DNA of 64,000 bases, from positions 1-64,000 of the forward strand of contig CAJUBQ010000012.1 of the NCBI GenBank assembly GCA_910584595.1, given 5' to 3'. Positions 49,894 to 59,059 of this stretch are shown here, piece after piece (the first letter of the stretch is position 1; the number at the start of each line of letters is the position of its first letter). The translations under genes were made by a program, and so were the position numbers. Below the pieces are notes generated by a model that was given only the letters and a program-made list of their open reading frames with translations, was not told the origin of the DNA and did not search any database. Source of the stretch: an uncultured Eubacterium sp. (lineage in GTDB: Bacteria; Bacillota; Clostridia; Lachnospirales; Lachnospiraceae).

Positions 49894-51534
49894 TTATTTC
49901 CAGTTACTAAATTCCAATTTTGTACTGAAATCAATTGATTTGTCTGCAGTACTTGCAGGAATTGTAAATTCATTTGTTGTTCCAGTAAGAACTGGTCCAG
50001 CAGATAATTTGTCTGTTTCTTTAACTTTAAGTGTAAGAGTTAATGTAATTGGTGTACCTACAGGAGCATTTGACATAGATGTTACATTCATGATATCCAA
50101 ATAATTATAATAACCTACAATCTTGTTTTCATCTTTTATTGGATAATCTGTATTCTGCTTTAAAGTACCAGTCGCTATAGTTTTTGACCAATTTTTGTTA
50201 ACAGCTTTCGCTGATAAAGTATATTCAACTGCACGTAAGCCATTACCACTTATTACAAATTGTTCATTTGTAGACCAAATATTCAATGAACTTCTAGTAA
50301 CTGTTTCTACACCAAATGAAGAGCCTGAAACAATTAACTGAAGAGCGCTTGGTGTTATTACTTTGTCTGATGATGGAGTCTTATTTGTTGAAGAACCACT
50401 TGAACTACCACCAATTGTACCAGGCGTTACAGGTGTTGTTGTGTTTGTAGCATTTACAGTAGAATTCTGAGTGCCAACTGCAATTGGCTGCTTTGTACTG
50501 TCATTCTTTGTAACTTCAATAATTTTTGTTGTATTGTTTGTTACTGTTGCAGAAATGTTTGTTGTTTCCAACTTAATTGTACTGTCTTCTGCACCTTTTT
50601 CAAATACAGCTGCAATCTTAGCATATGTGCTGACTGCTACTTTAACTGCTGTTGTGATTTTTGCTTCTGCTGCTGCACTGGTGAAATTAACAGCAATTGC
50701 TGGTGCACCTTCCGGTAATTTACCTTCAACAACGAGTTCTACTTTTGCAGAAACGTTAATAGTTGCAACTGTACCTTCTTCAACTTTGATAGATACTTTT
50801 GAACTAGGTTTTGTAATACTTACAGATTTTACTGATGCACCTTTTGAAACTACAAATCTGCCCTTTGCTGCATTCCATGTAAATGTATTGCCTGTAGCTT
50901 TTTCAGTAAATGTTTCTGCTTTGATGTTTTCAACTGTAATGCTCTTGAATGTAGCGCTGTTTTCAACATCAGACTGTGGAGCATCTACAATGAGGTCAAC
51001 ATTAGGATAAGATCCCTGAGCAATTACAAAGTTTGCTGCTGTTGCAGGCTTAATTGTAATTTTTGTGATCTTTGTGTCTTTCAGAGCTGCGTCTAATTCA
51101 GCCTGTGTAGTTACTGTTGCATCTGTCTTTGTTGGTTCTGTTGGATCAACGACCGGAGTAGCAGTAACAACTTTTACTCTGCATCTCAGAGTCTTTGTGT
51201 TGTTCGCTTTTCTCTTAGATGTCTTAAGATGAACTCGAATTGTAGCTCTTCCTTCTGACTTACCTTTGATCATTACCTGGCTTGTTGTTTTGCCGTAAAC
51301 CGTAGCAATGGTCTTGTCGGTTGTTTCAACTTTTTTAATTTTCCAGCTGACAGTGTTGTTCTTCAGCGTCATTTTATATTTCTGGCCTACTTTTAAAGTT
51401 TTAAAAGTAGTCTTTAATGAAACATAAGGTGCCGCTGCGGATGCAGTCACTGGATTGGCTGCTGGTAATAATGAGCATGCCATAGCGATTGACAACGAAA
51501 CCGCAAATACTTTTTTAATGAGATTTTTCTTCAT
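49894..51534 (-). CDS. Secreted Ig-like/low-complexity cell surface protein, 546 aa
   Basis: The start at 51534 (MKKNLIKKVFAVSLSIAMACSLLPAANPVTASAA) follows GAGGAGG and is the last of three consecutive ATGs. The sequence is a classic Sec signal peptide with cleavage likely after TASA/A. The mature protein is rich in Thr, Val, Lys and Ser, with beta-sandwich-like segments (KVGQKYKMTLKNNTVSWKIKK, SEGRATIRVHLKTSKR, GTITPTPGT-like linker near 400). No LPXTG motif or SLH domain is visible, so anchoring is unclear. It is preceded by a strong promoter and a 15-bp palindrome in the leader. The function is unknown; it may be an abundant surface or S-layer-like protein. Confidence 0.75.
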   Translation of the reverse strand: MKKNLIKKVFAVSLSIAMACSLLPAANPVTASAAAPYVSLKTTFKTLKVGQKYKMTLKNNTVSWKIKKVETTDKTIATVYGKTTSQVMIKGKSEGRATIRVHLKTSKRKANNTKTLRCRVKVVTATPVVDPTEPTKTDATVTTQAELDAALKDTKITKITIKPATAANFVIAQGSYPNVDLIVDAPQSDVENSATFKSITVENIKAETFTEKATGNTFTWNAAKGRFVVSKGASVKSVSITKPSSKVSIKVEEGTVATINVSAKVELVVEGKLPEGAPAIAVNFTSAAAEAKITTAVKVAVSTYAKIAAVFEKGAEDSTIKLETTNISATVTNNTTKIIEVTKNDSTKQPIAVGTQNSTVNATNTTTPVTPGTIGGSSSGSSTNKTPSSDKVITPSALQLIVSGSSFGVETVTRSSLNIWSTNEQFVISGNGLRAVEYTLSAKAVNKNWSKTIATGTLKQNTDYPIKDENKIVGYYNYLDIMNVTSMSNAPVGTPITLTLTLKVKETDKLSAGPVLTGTTNEFTIPASTADKSIDFSTKLEFSNWK

Positions 51535-51555
51535 CATCATCCTCCTCACATTTTT

Positions 51556-51570
51556 TACCCAAATTGGGTA
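51556..51570 (-). promoter_or_regulatory. Perfect palindrome in the leader of the surface protein gene
   Basis: TACCCAAATTGGGTA is a perfect 15-bp palindrome (7-bp arms around one base) lying between the predicted start (about 51583) and the SD of the surface protein gene. It could be a 5' mRNA-stabilising hairpin or a repressor operator. Short T/A runs flank it. Confidence 0.6.
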
Positions 51571-51589
51571 TTTTTATCGTTGCGTTATC

Positions 51590-51618
51590 ATTATACTCTC
51601 TTTTCGATTTTATTACAA
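51590..51618 (-). promoter_or_regulatory. Strong promoter of the surface protein gene
   Basis: TTGTAA (51618-51613) and TATAAT (51595-51590) on the minus strand are separated by 17 bp, with a predicted leader of about 50 nt. Confidence 0.75.
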
Positions 51619-51703
51619 CATCTTTTTTCAATTTTTACAATATTTTCTGCATAAAATAAAATACATGCCAATTTCTTCCAATCAAAAGAATGTTAATCAT
51701 CGT

Positions 51704-53287
51704 TTACTTTTGATTTGCCGGTTCGATATTAATGGATTTTCCTTTAATTTTTGCTTTGGACATAGCCTTCAGCACTTCTTTTCCATACTCACGCGGCACT
51801 TCGACAAATGTATATTTGTCATACATATCAATTGCTCCTACAAGGTCACCGGATATCCCTGCCTCTCCTGCAATTGCGCCGAGAATATCTCCAGGGCGGA
51901 CTCTTTGATTTTTACCGATATTAATAAAGAGACGAACCATTCCCTCTTCGGCTCCGGTATCTCCAAACTCAAAGAAATCATCTCCGGAACGGTCATTATC
52001 TTCGTATCCATACAATGCCTGCCGTAAAAACGCTGCTGCGATATCCATAGCTGTATAATCAGCTTCATTGATCTTATCTTCTATTAAATCCAGCATACGG
52101 GACAAATCATACTCTTCCATAATATGTTCCAGCTGTTCCATAATTTTTTCAGTCTTAATGACTGTCACATCATCCATAGAAGGCAGCTTACGGGCAAGTA
52201 TTTTTGTCTTGCAATAGCGTTCAATTTCCTTCAGTTTATATACTTCTTTTCCTTTTACAAATGTAAAGGCCATTCCGGTTCGACCCGCACGCCCGGTACG
52301 TCCGATACGATGTACGTAATACTCGTCATCCTGCGGCAAATCATAATTAAACACTGCCTCTACGTCATCTACGTCGATTCCTCGTGCCGCCACATCAGTA
52401 GCTATTAAAATCTCCGTCTTACCCGTACGGAAATTTTTCATTACCCGGTCACGTTGTGCCTGCTTCATATCTCCATGCAGACCTTCAGCAAAATAACCAC
52501 GGTCTGAAAGCTCTTTTGTAAGCTCATCCACACAGCGCTTTGTATTGCAAAAGATCAGTGACAGCTTTGGATTGTAATAGTCAAGCAGACGAGTCAGCAT
52601 ATCTACTTTATCACGTCGTTTCGCATCGTAATAATACTGTTCAATGCTTGGAACTGTCAGTTCCTTTTTTACGATTTTAATAGTAACCGCGTCGTGCTGG
52701 TATTTCCTCGTAATTTCCAAAATCGGCTTTGGCATAGTCGCTGAAAAAAGCACTGTCTGATGCGCTCCCGGAATATATTCTAAAATTGTCTCAATATCTT
52801 CCCGAAAACCCATATCCAGCATTTCGTCTGCTTCGTCCAATATAATGGTAGCTACCTGCTCACACCGAATCGTTTTTCTACGCAAATGGTCCATAATACG
52901 GCCTGGCGTACCTACGATAATCTGGCAGCCGCCTTTCAGGGAACGGATCTGTTTTGTAATTTCCTGACCGCCATATACCGGCAATACTTTTATACCATGC
53001 ATATATTTACTTAATTTACGTAATTCATCTGCAACCTGAATAGCTAATTCTCTCGTAGGAGACAAAATCACAGCCTGTGTCTTCTTACAGGACGGATCTA
53101 CTTTCTGCAGTACAGGGATACCAAATGCAGCCGTTTTACCTGTTCCGGTCTGTGCCTGCCCAATGACATCCTTTCCTTCCATTAAGACCGGGATCGCTTT
53201 CGTCTGAATCGGCGTAGCTTCTTCAAATCCCATCTCTTTTATTCCGCGCATAACTGCCGGAAACAATTCTAATTCATCAAATTTCAT
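51704..53287 (-). CDS. DEAD-box RNA helicase, CshA/DbpA type
   Basis: The 527-residue protein is an ATP-dependent RNA helicase. It has the Q motif (FEEATPIQTKAIP), Walker A AQTGTGKTAAFG, the DEAD box ATIILDEADEM, the SAT motif and HRIGRTGRAGRTG. A helical linker follows, then a C-terminal DbpA-type RNA-binding domain (RLFINIGKNQRVRPGDILGAIAGEAGISGD..VGAIDMYDKYTFVEVP). This combination points to ribosome assembly or cold adaptation. The start at 53287 has AAGGAG 8 nt upstream and a consensus promoter. Confidence 0.94.
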   Translation of the reverse strand: MKFDELELFPAVMRGIKEMGFEEATPIQTKAIPVLMEGKDVIGQAQTGTGKTAAFGIPVLQKVDPSCKKTQAVILSPTRELAIQVADELRKLSKYMHGIKVLPVYGGQEITKQIRSLKGGCQIIVGTPGRIMDHLRRKTIRCEQVATIILDEADEMLDMGFREDIETILEYIPGAHQTVLFSATMPKPILEITRKYQHDAVTIKIVKKELTVPSIEQYYYDAKRRDKVDMLTRLLDYYNPKLSLIFCNTKRCVDELTKELSDRGYFAEGLHGDMKQAQRDRVMKNFRTGKTEILIATDVAARGIDVDDVEAVFNYDLPQDDEYYVHRIGRTGRAGRTGMAFTFVKGKEVYKLKEIERYCKTKILARKLPSMDDVTVIKTEKIMEQLEHIMEEYDLSRMLDLIEDKINEADYTAMDIAAAFLRQALYGYEDNDRSGDDFFEFGDTGAEEGMVRLFINIGKNQRVRPGDILGAIAGEAGISGDLVGAIDMYDKYTFVEVPREYGKEVLKAMSKAKIKGKSINIEPANQK

Positions 53288-53323
53288 GTTTGCTCCTTTT
53301 GTTTGTTGACTGCAACGTGTTCC

Positions 53324-53352
53324 ATCATAGCAAACAATACAGAAATTGTCAA
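53324..53352 (-). promoter_or_regulatory. Consensus sigma-A promoter of the DEAD-box helicase gene
   Basis: TTGACA (53352-53347) and TATGAT (53329-53324) on the minus strand are separated by 17 bp, with about 37 nt to the helicase ATG. It lies at the end of the GIY-YIG gene. Confidence 0.85.
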
Positions 53353-53364
53353 ATAAAATCAATG

Positions 53365-53655
53365 TCAGATACAAATATGATTTTCTTCCAATATTTTTTC
53401 CAGCTCTCCTTGCCGAATCAGCTGTATTTTTTGTGCATGGTTTAGCTTTTTTATAGCTGCTTCCCGCTTCATAGCTTCTGATTTCGTGTTGGATATTTCC
53501 AGATACCGCAGCTTTACCGGCCCTCTTCCGCGTGTAAACCTGGCGCCTTTCCCGCTGTTATGGTCTTTTAACCTTTTTTCAATACAGTTTGTCCATCCGG
53601 TGTACAGACTGCCGTCACTGCATTCAACCATATATGTATAATTTCTTAAATCCAT
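53365..53655 (-). CDS. GIY-YIG endonuclease domain protein (UPF0213/YhbQ-like)
   Basis: The 96-residue protein is a single GIY-YIG domain: YTYMVECSDGSLYTGWTN carries the GIY..YIG pair (as YMV and YTG), followed by KRLKDHNSGKGARFTRGRGPVKLRYLEI and REAAIKKL with the catalytic Glu. It matches the YhbQ/UPF0213 family, thought to act in DNA maintenance. It lies upstream of the helicase on the same strand. Confidence 0.9.
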   Translation of the reverse strand: MDLRNYTYMVECSDGSLYTGWTNCIEKRLKDHNSGKGARFTRGRGPVKLRYLEISNTKSEAMKREAAIKKLNHAQKIQLIRQGELEKILEENHICI

Positions 53656-54027
53656 AATATGCCTCTATCATTATAATAACCCTATCATAAATGTTCGATT
53701 AGACATTATTTATCATAAAATATGTTCCGGCACTCATAAAAAATATGTAAGGAGTCTTAAAAACATTGCCCGGATATTCGTTACATATCCCAGACCCGCT
53801 TATAAGACTCCTGATTTCATATCTATGCAATCGACCAATTTGTGCACCGGGACAAGCTTTCATGATCCCCGTCAGAATCCTGTTTTCACTGATCCGGCAC
53901 ACCTGAGTATTCCACTCACAGTTGCATCGTATTTCAGCCGGCATTTTCTGCTCGTATTGGTTTTAAATCTGTAAGGATTGGTCGTTACATTAATATTATA
54001 TGCTTTTACTTCATCTGTGCCAATACA
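53656..54027. other. 372-bp stretch between the GIY-YIG and SpoIIQ-like genes
   Basis: The only long minus-strand ORF (53699-53944, 81 codons, beginning MPAEIRCNCEWN) has no convincing SD and does not resemble a known family. A 10-bp inverted repeat, AGGAGTCTTA (53750-53759) and TAAGACTCCT (53803-53812), lies inside it with a 43-nt loop. The region is somewhat richer in GC than its surroundings. I see no other gene and do not call the ORF. Confidence 0.5.
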
Positions 54028-54921
54028 TTATTGCATATACTGCATCGGATCTACCGGTTCTTCGTCTTTTAACAGCTCAAAGTAAAGGTTGCTTCCTTCA
54101 ACAGAATAATATTTCGTAGGTTCTGCAACATAACCAATTGCATTTCCTGCCTCTACAGTAGCTCCTTCTTTATATAATACTTCTTTTAACTGGCCATAAA
54201 CAGCGCTGTATCCGTTTCCAAGATCCATCGTAACCGTAAGTCCGGTCTCTTCATTGGCAGAAATATCTGTAATTTTACCTGTTGCAGCTGCATTTACCGG
54301 GTCGTTTACTTTTCCGGCAATAATCAAAGCAGGGTTATACTTATACTGCTCCAATGTCGCAAAATATACAGTCTGATCCATGCTGTAATTTAAGATCACA
54401 TCTCCCTGTAACGGCCAGCTCAGATCAGAATCCGGAGAAAAGTTCAAAGAAACTGCAGATTTGGAATGCGCTGTCGTTTCTTGCTGTGTTTGTTTCTGCT
54501 CCGGCTGTGTCTGTTTTGTCTGATCCTGTTTTTGAGCTGACTCATTTTCTGCCTGATTTTTCGGTACCTTTTTCTCTGTATTTGTATCTGATGTCTTACC
54601 TGATACTTTTTCTTTTTGATCCTGTGTGGTATCTTTTGGCTTTATAATAGAAGTAACACTCGTGAAATCTTCCTCCTGCTCTGGAATCTTTGTCGGATTA
54701 ACAAATGGATCATTTGTTTCATTTAGAGCTGCAGACTGTTCCATTTTCTGTTCATTTGCCAATTCTTGTTCTCTCTTAGCCAATTCCTGTTCCTGGCGTT
54801 CATTTGTAATACGATTTGATACATAGACGCCTGTCATAGCCGCAATTGCCGCAAATAACACGAGGGAAGCAATTGCATATTGTTTTTGTTGAAAAAATCT
54901 TCGCATTCTATTCCTTTTCAT
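54028..54921 (-). CDS. SpoIIQ-like LytM/M23 sporulation protein with degenerate active site
   Basis: SpoIIQ in the forespore membrane binds SpoIIIAH to form the channel between the two cells during engulfment. The 297-residue product has one N-terminal transmembrane helix (AIASLVLFAAIAAMTGVYV), a charged Gln/Lys linker (about 60-150) and a C-terminal LytM (M23) domain. The metal-binding residues look lost: the usual H(N/Y)xxxD region reads YNPALIIAGKVNDPVNAAATGKI and the HxH strand reads NLYFELLKDEEPVDP. B. subtilis SpoIIQ is similarly inactive. A sigma-F-type promoter directly upstream strongly supports the assignment. Confidence 0.85.
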   Translation of the reverse strand: MKRNRMRRFFQQKQYAIASLVLFAAIAAMTGVYVSNRITNERQEQELAKREQELANEQKMEQSAALNETNDPFVNPTKIPEQEEDFTSVTSIIKPKDTTQDQKEKVSGKTSDTNTEKKVPKNQAENESAQKQDQTKQTQPEQKQTQQETTAHSKSAVSLNFSPDSDLSWPLQGDVILNYSMDQTVYFATLEQYKYNPALIIAGKVNDPVNAAATGKITDISANEETGLTVTMDLGNGYSAVYGQLKEVLYKEGATVEAGNAIGYVAEPTKYYSVEGSNLYFELLKDEEPVDPMQYMQ

Positions 54922-54955
54922 TTACACCATCCACCTTTTTTCTTTGTTTTAAAAA

Positions 54956-54984
54956 TAGTGTTGCCTGAAAACGGATAGTTATGC
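54956..54984 (-). promoter_or_regulatory. Sigma-F (forespore) promoter of the SpoIIQ-like gene
   Basis: On the minus strand GCATA (54984-54980) is followed after 14 bp by GGCAACACTA (54965-54956). These match the sigma-F consensus GYATA and GGNNANAHTR at every position, with a spacer within one of the usual 15. The predicted start is about 28 nt before the ATG. Confidence 0.75.
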
Positions 54985-55017
54985 AGGATTTTTCATTTTA
55001 AAATTTTCCAGCGCCAC

Positions 55018-55812
55018 TTAAGAACTATACGCAAATAATATTTTATCAATTTCTGATAACAGACGGTTTTTCTCCGCCGGCTTTAAAAAATATCCGGCAG
55101 GTTTTAACTTTAATACCGCTTCAATATTCTCCCTGTCATTAACTGCTGTTAAAAAGATGACCGGAATATCTTTCATATCCTCATCGGCACGAATCATCTC
55201 AAGCGTCATCCTTCCATCACAGACTGGCATCTCATAATCCAGCAATATTAAATCCGGTCTCTTTTTTCCAATGGAAGTCATTGCCTGTGCGCCCGATACT
55301 GCCAGAGCGACTTCATACCGATCCTGAAGCATTGCTTTCATTGTACGAAGCGCAGTGCCATTATCATCGACTACAAGAATAAGTTTTTTTCCTTTATTTT
55401 CTTGTTTGTCCTGCATTTTTGCTTCTTCAGCTTCATGCTCTGCTTCATTTGGATCGATTCCAAGCCTTCTGCATACCGCTTCCATAATCGTAGTATGTTC
55501 CACCGGACGAATCAAATTTTCAAACTGGCCGTTTTCATAATACTTAAAAAACGTACTGCTTTCTTCCTTTGTCCCGATTGTCAATACAGGTATTTGTGAA
55601 TACTGACTGCTTAACAGAAAAAAAATAGATGTATCAATATCATAAGCTCCAATTAGACTAATGACAACAAGATCCGGATTGACAATTTTTAACATTCCCT
55701 CCAAAACACCTGCATTTTCTGAACAAAGCTGTACATGAAAAAATTGTGATAAAAATGTATTTGTTTCCTTGACAACATGATTCAGCTTTCCTATCAATAA
55801 TATTTTCTTCAT
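55018..55812 (-). CDS. Response regulator with tandem receiver domains, first one degenerate
   Basis: The 264-residue protein has two receiver-like domains and no output domain. The C-terminal one (about 143-262) has VVDDN, the phosphoacceptor Asp192 in LILLDYEMP, and the lysine in GYFLKPAEK. The N-terminal one (1-117) keeps the fold pattern (LLIGKLNHVVKE), but its phosphoacceptor position reads VVISLIG, so it is probably a pseudo-receiver. A Glu/Lys linker separates them. It follows the hybrid histidine kinase gene on the same strand (28-bp gap), so the two likely form one phosphorelay. Confidence 0.88.
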   Translation of the reverse strand: MKKILLIGKLNHVVKETNTFLSQFFHVQLCSENAGVLEGMLKIVNPDLVVISLIGAYDIDTSIFFLLSSQYSQIPVLTIGTKEESSTFFKYYENGQFENLIRPVEHTTIMEAVCRRLGIDPNEAEHEAEEAKMQDKQENKGKKLILVVDDNGTALRTMKAMLQDRYEVALAVSGAQAMTSIGKKRPDLILLDYEMPVCDGRMTLEMIRADEDMKDIPVIFLTAVNDRENIEAVLKLKPAGYFLKPAEKNRLLSEIDKILFAYSS

Positions 55813-55840
55813 TTTTCCCCTCCAAATTTGTCATCCGACA

Positions 55841-58800
55841 TTACTGTATACATTCTAAAAGTATGTCCGCAATCCGATCAGCTTCCTCCGCATCCAAATT
55901 TGTAACCGCATCTGCCAGTTTACGGATATTTTTTTCTGTTTCCTGCGAAAATTTATATGATCTCAGCCGGGTCATCAGCTCATCCGCCTGGTCTATATCC
56001 ATCTCCCGCATACTGAACCGTACCATTTCTACAAGCGCCAGTATCACAGAAGGATCTGTTACCTCTTTCCTGCCATCTTCCTCAATTCCAAATACTCCCT
56101 GAAGTTTTTCCTGATAACTGCGCCACTCCGTTAAAAATGCCGGCGTCATAGCTATTATTACATCTGTATTCCCGTCTTTTGCAGCATACTCTAATATTTT
56201 GGCTACACCAAAAAGCGGAAGTATTCCTACAGTTGCCGCAAGACTTTTCATGGCATGTACTTGTATCCGATACGAATCTATATGCTGTGCAGCTGCCGTC
56301 ATAACCTCATCCTGTCCAAATAACTCTGTTTCCTCAGACAATGACGACACTCTCTGATGATAATTTACAATCTGCTCAAATGACTGCTCCAAATGATCTG
56401 CTGCAGATTCAATTTGAGCATAAAACTCCCTTACTGTATATTCCAGCAATTCTTTGTCTGGAAGATGCATCCATGCATACTGCCAGTCCAACCCATCTAT
56501 TTGAGGAAGACTTTCTAAAATCCCGGCCTCAAGCTGTCCTTGCATAGATATCGGCTCTTTTGACAGTAATTTTTCCGGCAGCATTTTTTGTATCATCTGT
56601 TCCAGCTTTTCCGGCACGACAGGTTTTGATAAAAAATCATCAAAGCCCTCCGATAAATATTTTTCTTTCGCGCCTGCCACCGCATTTGCCGTCAATACAA
56701 CGATCGGTGTATCTTTACATGGAAAATCTGTCAGTTTTCGCATCTCGTGCAGCGTCTCTATTCCATCCATTTCCGGCATCATATGATCGAGAAAAATCAA
56801 ATCATAATGATGTTCCTGCACCAGTCTCAGACATTCCATCCCACTGCCTGCATCCGTAACCTGGATTTGTGTCTCTTTCAGCAGATTACGAAGAACCTTG
56901 CGGTTCATAGCATTATCATCCACAACAAGTATTTTTGCTTCCGGCGCACAGAACTTTGATCTGTAACTGTAATCTTCCGCTATTTTTTGTACTCTTGTCT
57001 CAAAATCTCCAATCGGTGTTTCATCAACTACCTTTTGCTCTACCGAAAAAGAAAATTTGGATCCTTTTCCATATTCACTTTCCACCTGCAGCCTGCTCCC
57101 CAGCAGCTCCAAAAGCTGGATCGTAATACTCATGCCAAGTCCGGTTCCCTCAATATTACGATTTCTGTCTTCTTCAATCCGTTCGAATTCAGCAGACAGT
57201 TTCGGCAAATCCTCCTGTTTTATCCCAATTCCTGTATCCTCGACTTCAAAATCAAGAACAACATTTTCTCCAGCCTTATGGCTTTTTATACGGAGCCAAA
57301 CCGTTCCTTCCTGTGTATACTTCACGGCATTTGTTAGAATGTTTGTCAATACCTGACGGATACGCACATCATCCCCATATAATCCAGACGGAATATTATG
57401 CTCAGCTTCAACTTCCAGCCTGATATTTTTATTTGAAGCTCTCTGTGAAGCCATATTTGCCAGATCGTGAATCATACTGCTTATATCATACTCCGCCGGT
57501 ATGATTTCCATTTTGCCGGATTCGATTTTTGAAAAATCCAAAATATCATTGACAAGTGAAAGAAGCGTCTGTCCTGCCATATAAATATCCATGGCATATT
57601 CTTTAATATTTTGTTCTTTTGATTCCCGCAGTATCATTTCATCCATTCCAAGCACTGCATTGATTGGTGTGCGGATCTCATGAGACATGTGTGCGAGAAA
57701 TTTTCCCTTCGCATCATTTGCAGCCAAAGCCTCGTGCCTTGCTTCTTCCGCTTCTTGTTTAGCCTGCTCCAGACATATATTTTGCCGCTCGGCTTCCTTT
57801 ACCCGTTCCTCTACATCTGCCCGATACTCTTTTGACAGCTGAAACACATGCATAACTGCCATCATAATCGCAAATACCGTCATGCTATATTGTCCTGCTA
57901 TATTGACATGTTCAGTTTGAAATACCACATTTATAATTATGTTGGCAATTCCTCCGGACAGCAGGACAAGCATTGCGAATACAGAAAGTAACGTATGATA
58001 ACTTTTATTTTTATAATCAAATTGAATCAGGCTTACGATAGCAACTATGCAAACTGCTCCTATCACGCTTGCGGACAAATTAACCATATTGCGCATATTC
58101 TGTATTCCAATCAAATGCAGTAAAATCTGCCCAACTGCATGAATACTTACACAGCAAAGCAATACGGAAAAACGGCGCGGGTATATCGGATGAAGGTTTT
58201 TTTCAAAATATTGAGCTAAAAATAATGGAAGAAGCAATACCAGATATTCCTGCATCTCATAAGCTTCCTGCATATTGTAAAAAATACTTAAAGTATCTGT
58301 GCCAATAAAACAATATATCCCCGCTGCAAAGCCCGCCAAAGCCAGATACATTTCACCCCGTGGCGCCTGTCTGGTATATCGCCTGATAAGCGCAAGTACA
58401 AACATAATAATCGCCATAATTATAATCAACAGGCAACATCCGATATCTGCAATATTATTGCCAACTACGCTAATCAGAATCACATCCCGGGTTTCTACTC
58501 TGGCTTCTTCAAATACTGCTGCCTTATCTGAATAAGCCGATAAAAGAGTAATCATTAATTCTCCGTCTGCAAATACATTTGGGATATCTACATAATGTTC
58601 ATCTTTCCCTGATGTTTGATCTTCATCCTCCACTTTCCCAGGTTCCGAATGGTATATCACTTCATCATCTAAAATCACATGCACTACGGCATCTGCAGCT
58701 GAAATACTTAAAGTCAGTCCTGCATATTCTTTTGGCACAATATTTTGAAAAATCGCAATGCTCTCGGATGTATTGCCGCTCTGTGCCTCATACGGCAAGT

Positions 58801-59059
58801 CTGTCTTATGGCATTCTCCCCGCGCTTGCGCACTTTCATACAGCTCTCGGATATTCTCAGGATTCTCCAGTTCTTCTTTAGACAACTGCTGACTGTCCAA
58901 ATCCAATTCTGCCATTATCCAGCCTTCATTCATAAAATGCTCAATCTGATTTGGAAACAGAGACATACCCTCCTGTGCCTGATATTGAATTAAGGCGATT
59001 ACCATAAAAATAAGCGTTAAGATAATGGATATTCCTGCCAGCCTTCTTAAAATCTTCAT
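55841..59059 (-). CDS. Hybrid sensor histidine kinase with REC and HPt domains, 1072 aa
   Basis: The protein senses a signal and relays phosphate. An N-terminal helix precedes an extracytoplasmic domain (about 30-190). About seven membrane helices follow (190-410), then a coiled coil and the HisKA domain with His460 in HMSHEIRTP. The HATPase domain has the N-box LTNILTNAVKYT and GTGLGMS (638-644). A receiver domain carries Asp758 in LIFLDHMMPEMDG, and a C-terminal HPt-type domain carries His935 in VHAMKSLAATVG. All phosphotransfer residues are present. The 7TM region looks like a 7TMR-DISM-type sensor. The downstream regulator is the likely partner. Confidence 0.92.
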   Translation of the reverse strand: MKILRRLAGISIILTLIFMVIALIQYQAQEGMSLFPNQIEHFMNEGWIMAELDLDSQQLSKEELENPENIRELYESAQARGECHKTDLPYEAQSGNTSESIAIFQNIVPKEYAGLTLSISAADAVVHVILDDEVIYHSEPGKVEDEDQTSGKDEHYVDIPNVFADGELMITLLSAYSDKAAVFEEARVETRDVILISVVGNNIADIGCCLLIIIMAIIMFVLALIRRYTRQAPRGEMYLALAGFAAGIYCFIGTDTLSIFYNMQEAYEMQEYLVLLLPLFLAQYFEKNLHPIYPRRFSVLLCCVSIHAVGQILLHLIGIQNMRNMVNLSASVIGAVCIVAIVSLIQFDYKNKSYHTLLSVFAMLVLLSGGIANIIINVVFQTEHVNIAGQYSMTVFAIMMAVMHVFQLSKEYRADVEERVKEAERQNICLEQAKQEAEEARHEALAANDAKGKFLAHMSHEIRTPINAVLGMDEMILRESKEQNIKEYAMDIYMAGQTLLSLVNDILDFSKIESGKMEIIPAEYDISSMIHDLANMASQRASNKNIRLEVEAEHNIPSGLYGDDVRIRQVLTNILTNAVKYTQEGTVWLRIKSHKAGENVVLDFEVEDTGIGIKQEDLPKLSAEFERIEEDRNRNIEGTGLGMSITIQLLELLGSRLQVESEYGKGSKFSFSVEQKVVDETPIGDFETRVQKIAEDYSYRSKFCAPEAKILVVDDNAMNRKVLRNLLKETQIQVTDAGSGMECLRLVQEHHYDLIFLDHMMPEMDGIETLHEMRKLTDFPCKDTPIVVLTANAVAGAKEKYLSEGFDDFLSKPVVPEKLEQMIQKMLPEKLLSKEPISMQGQLEAGILESLPQIDGLDWQYAWMHLPDKELLEYTVREFYAQIESAADHLEQSFEQIVNYHQRVSSLSEETELFGQDEVMTAAAQHIDSYRIQVHAMKSLAATVGILPLFGVAKILEYAAKDGNTDVIIAMTPAFLTEWRSYQEKLQGVFGIEEDGRKEVTDPSVILALVEMVRFSMREMDIDQADELMTRLRSYKFSQETEKNIRKLADAVTNLDAEEADRIADILLECIQ

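Noticed and set aside
53699..53944. 81-codon minus-strand ORF upstream of the GIY-YIG gene
   Set aside because: No SD, no recognisable family, and an inverted repeat inside it; kept only as a note on the intergenic stretch.
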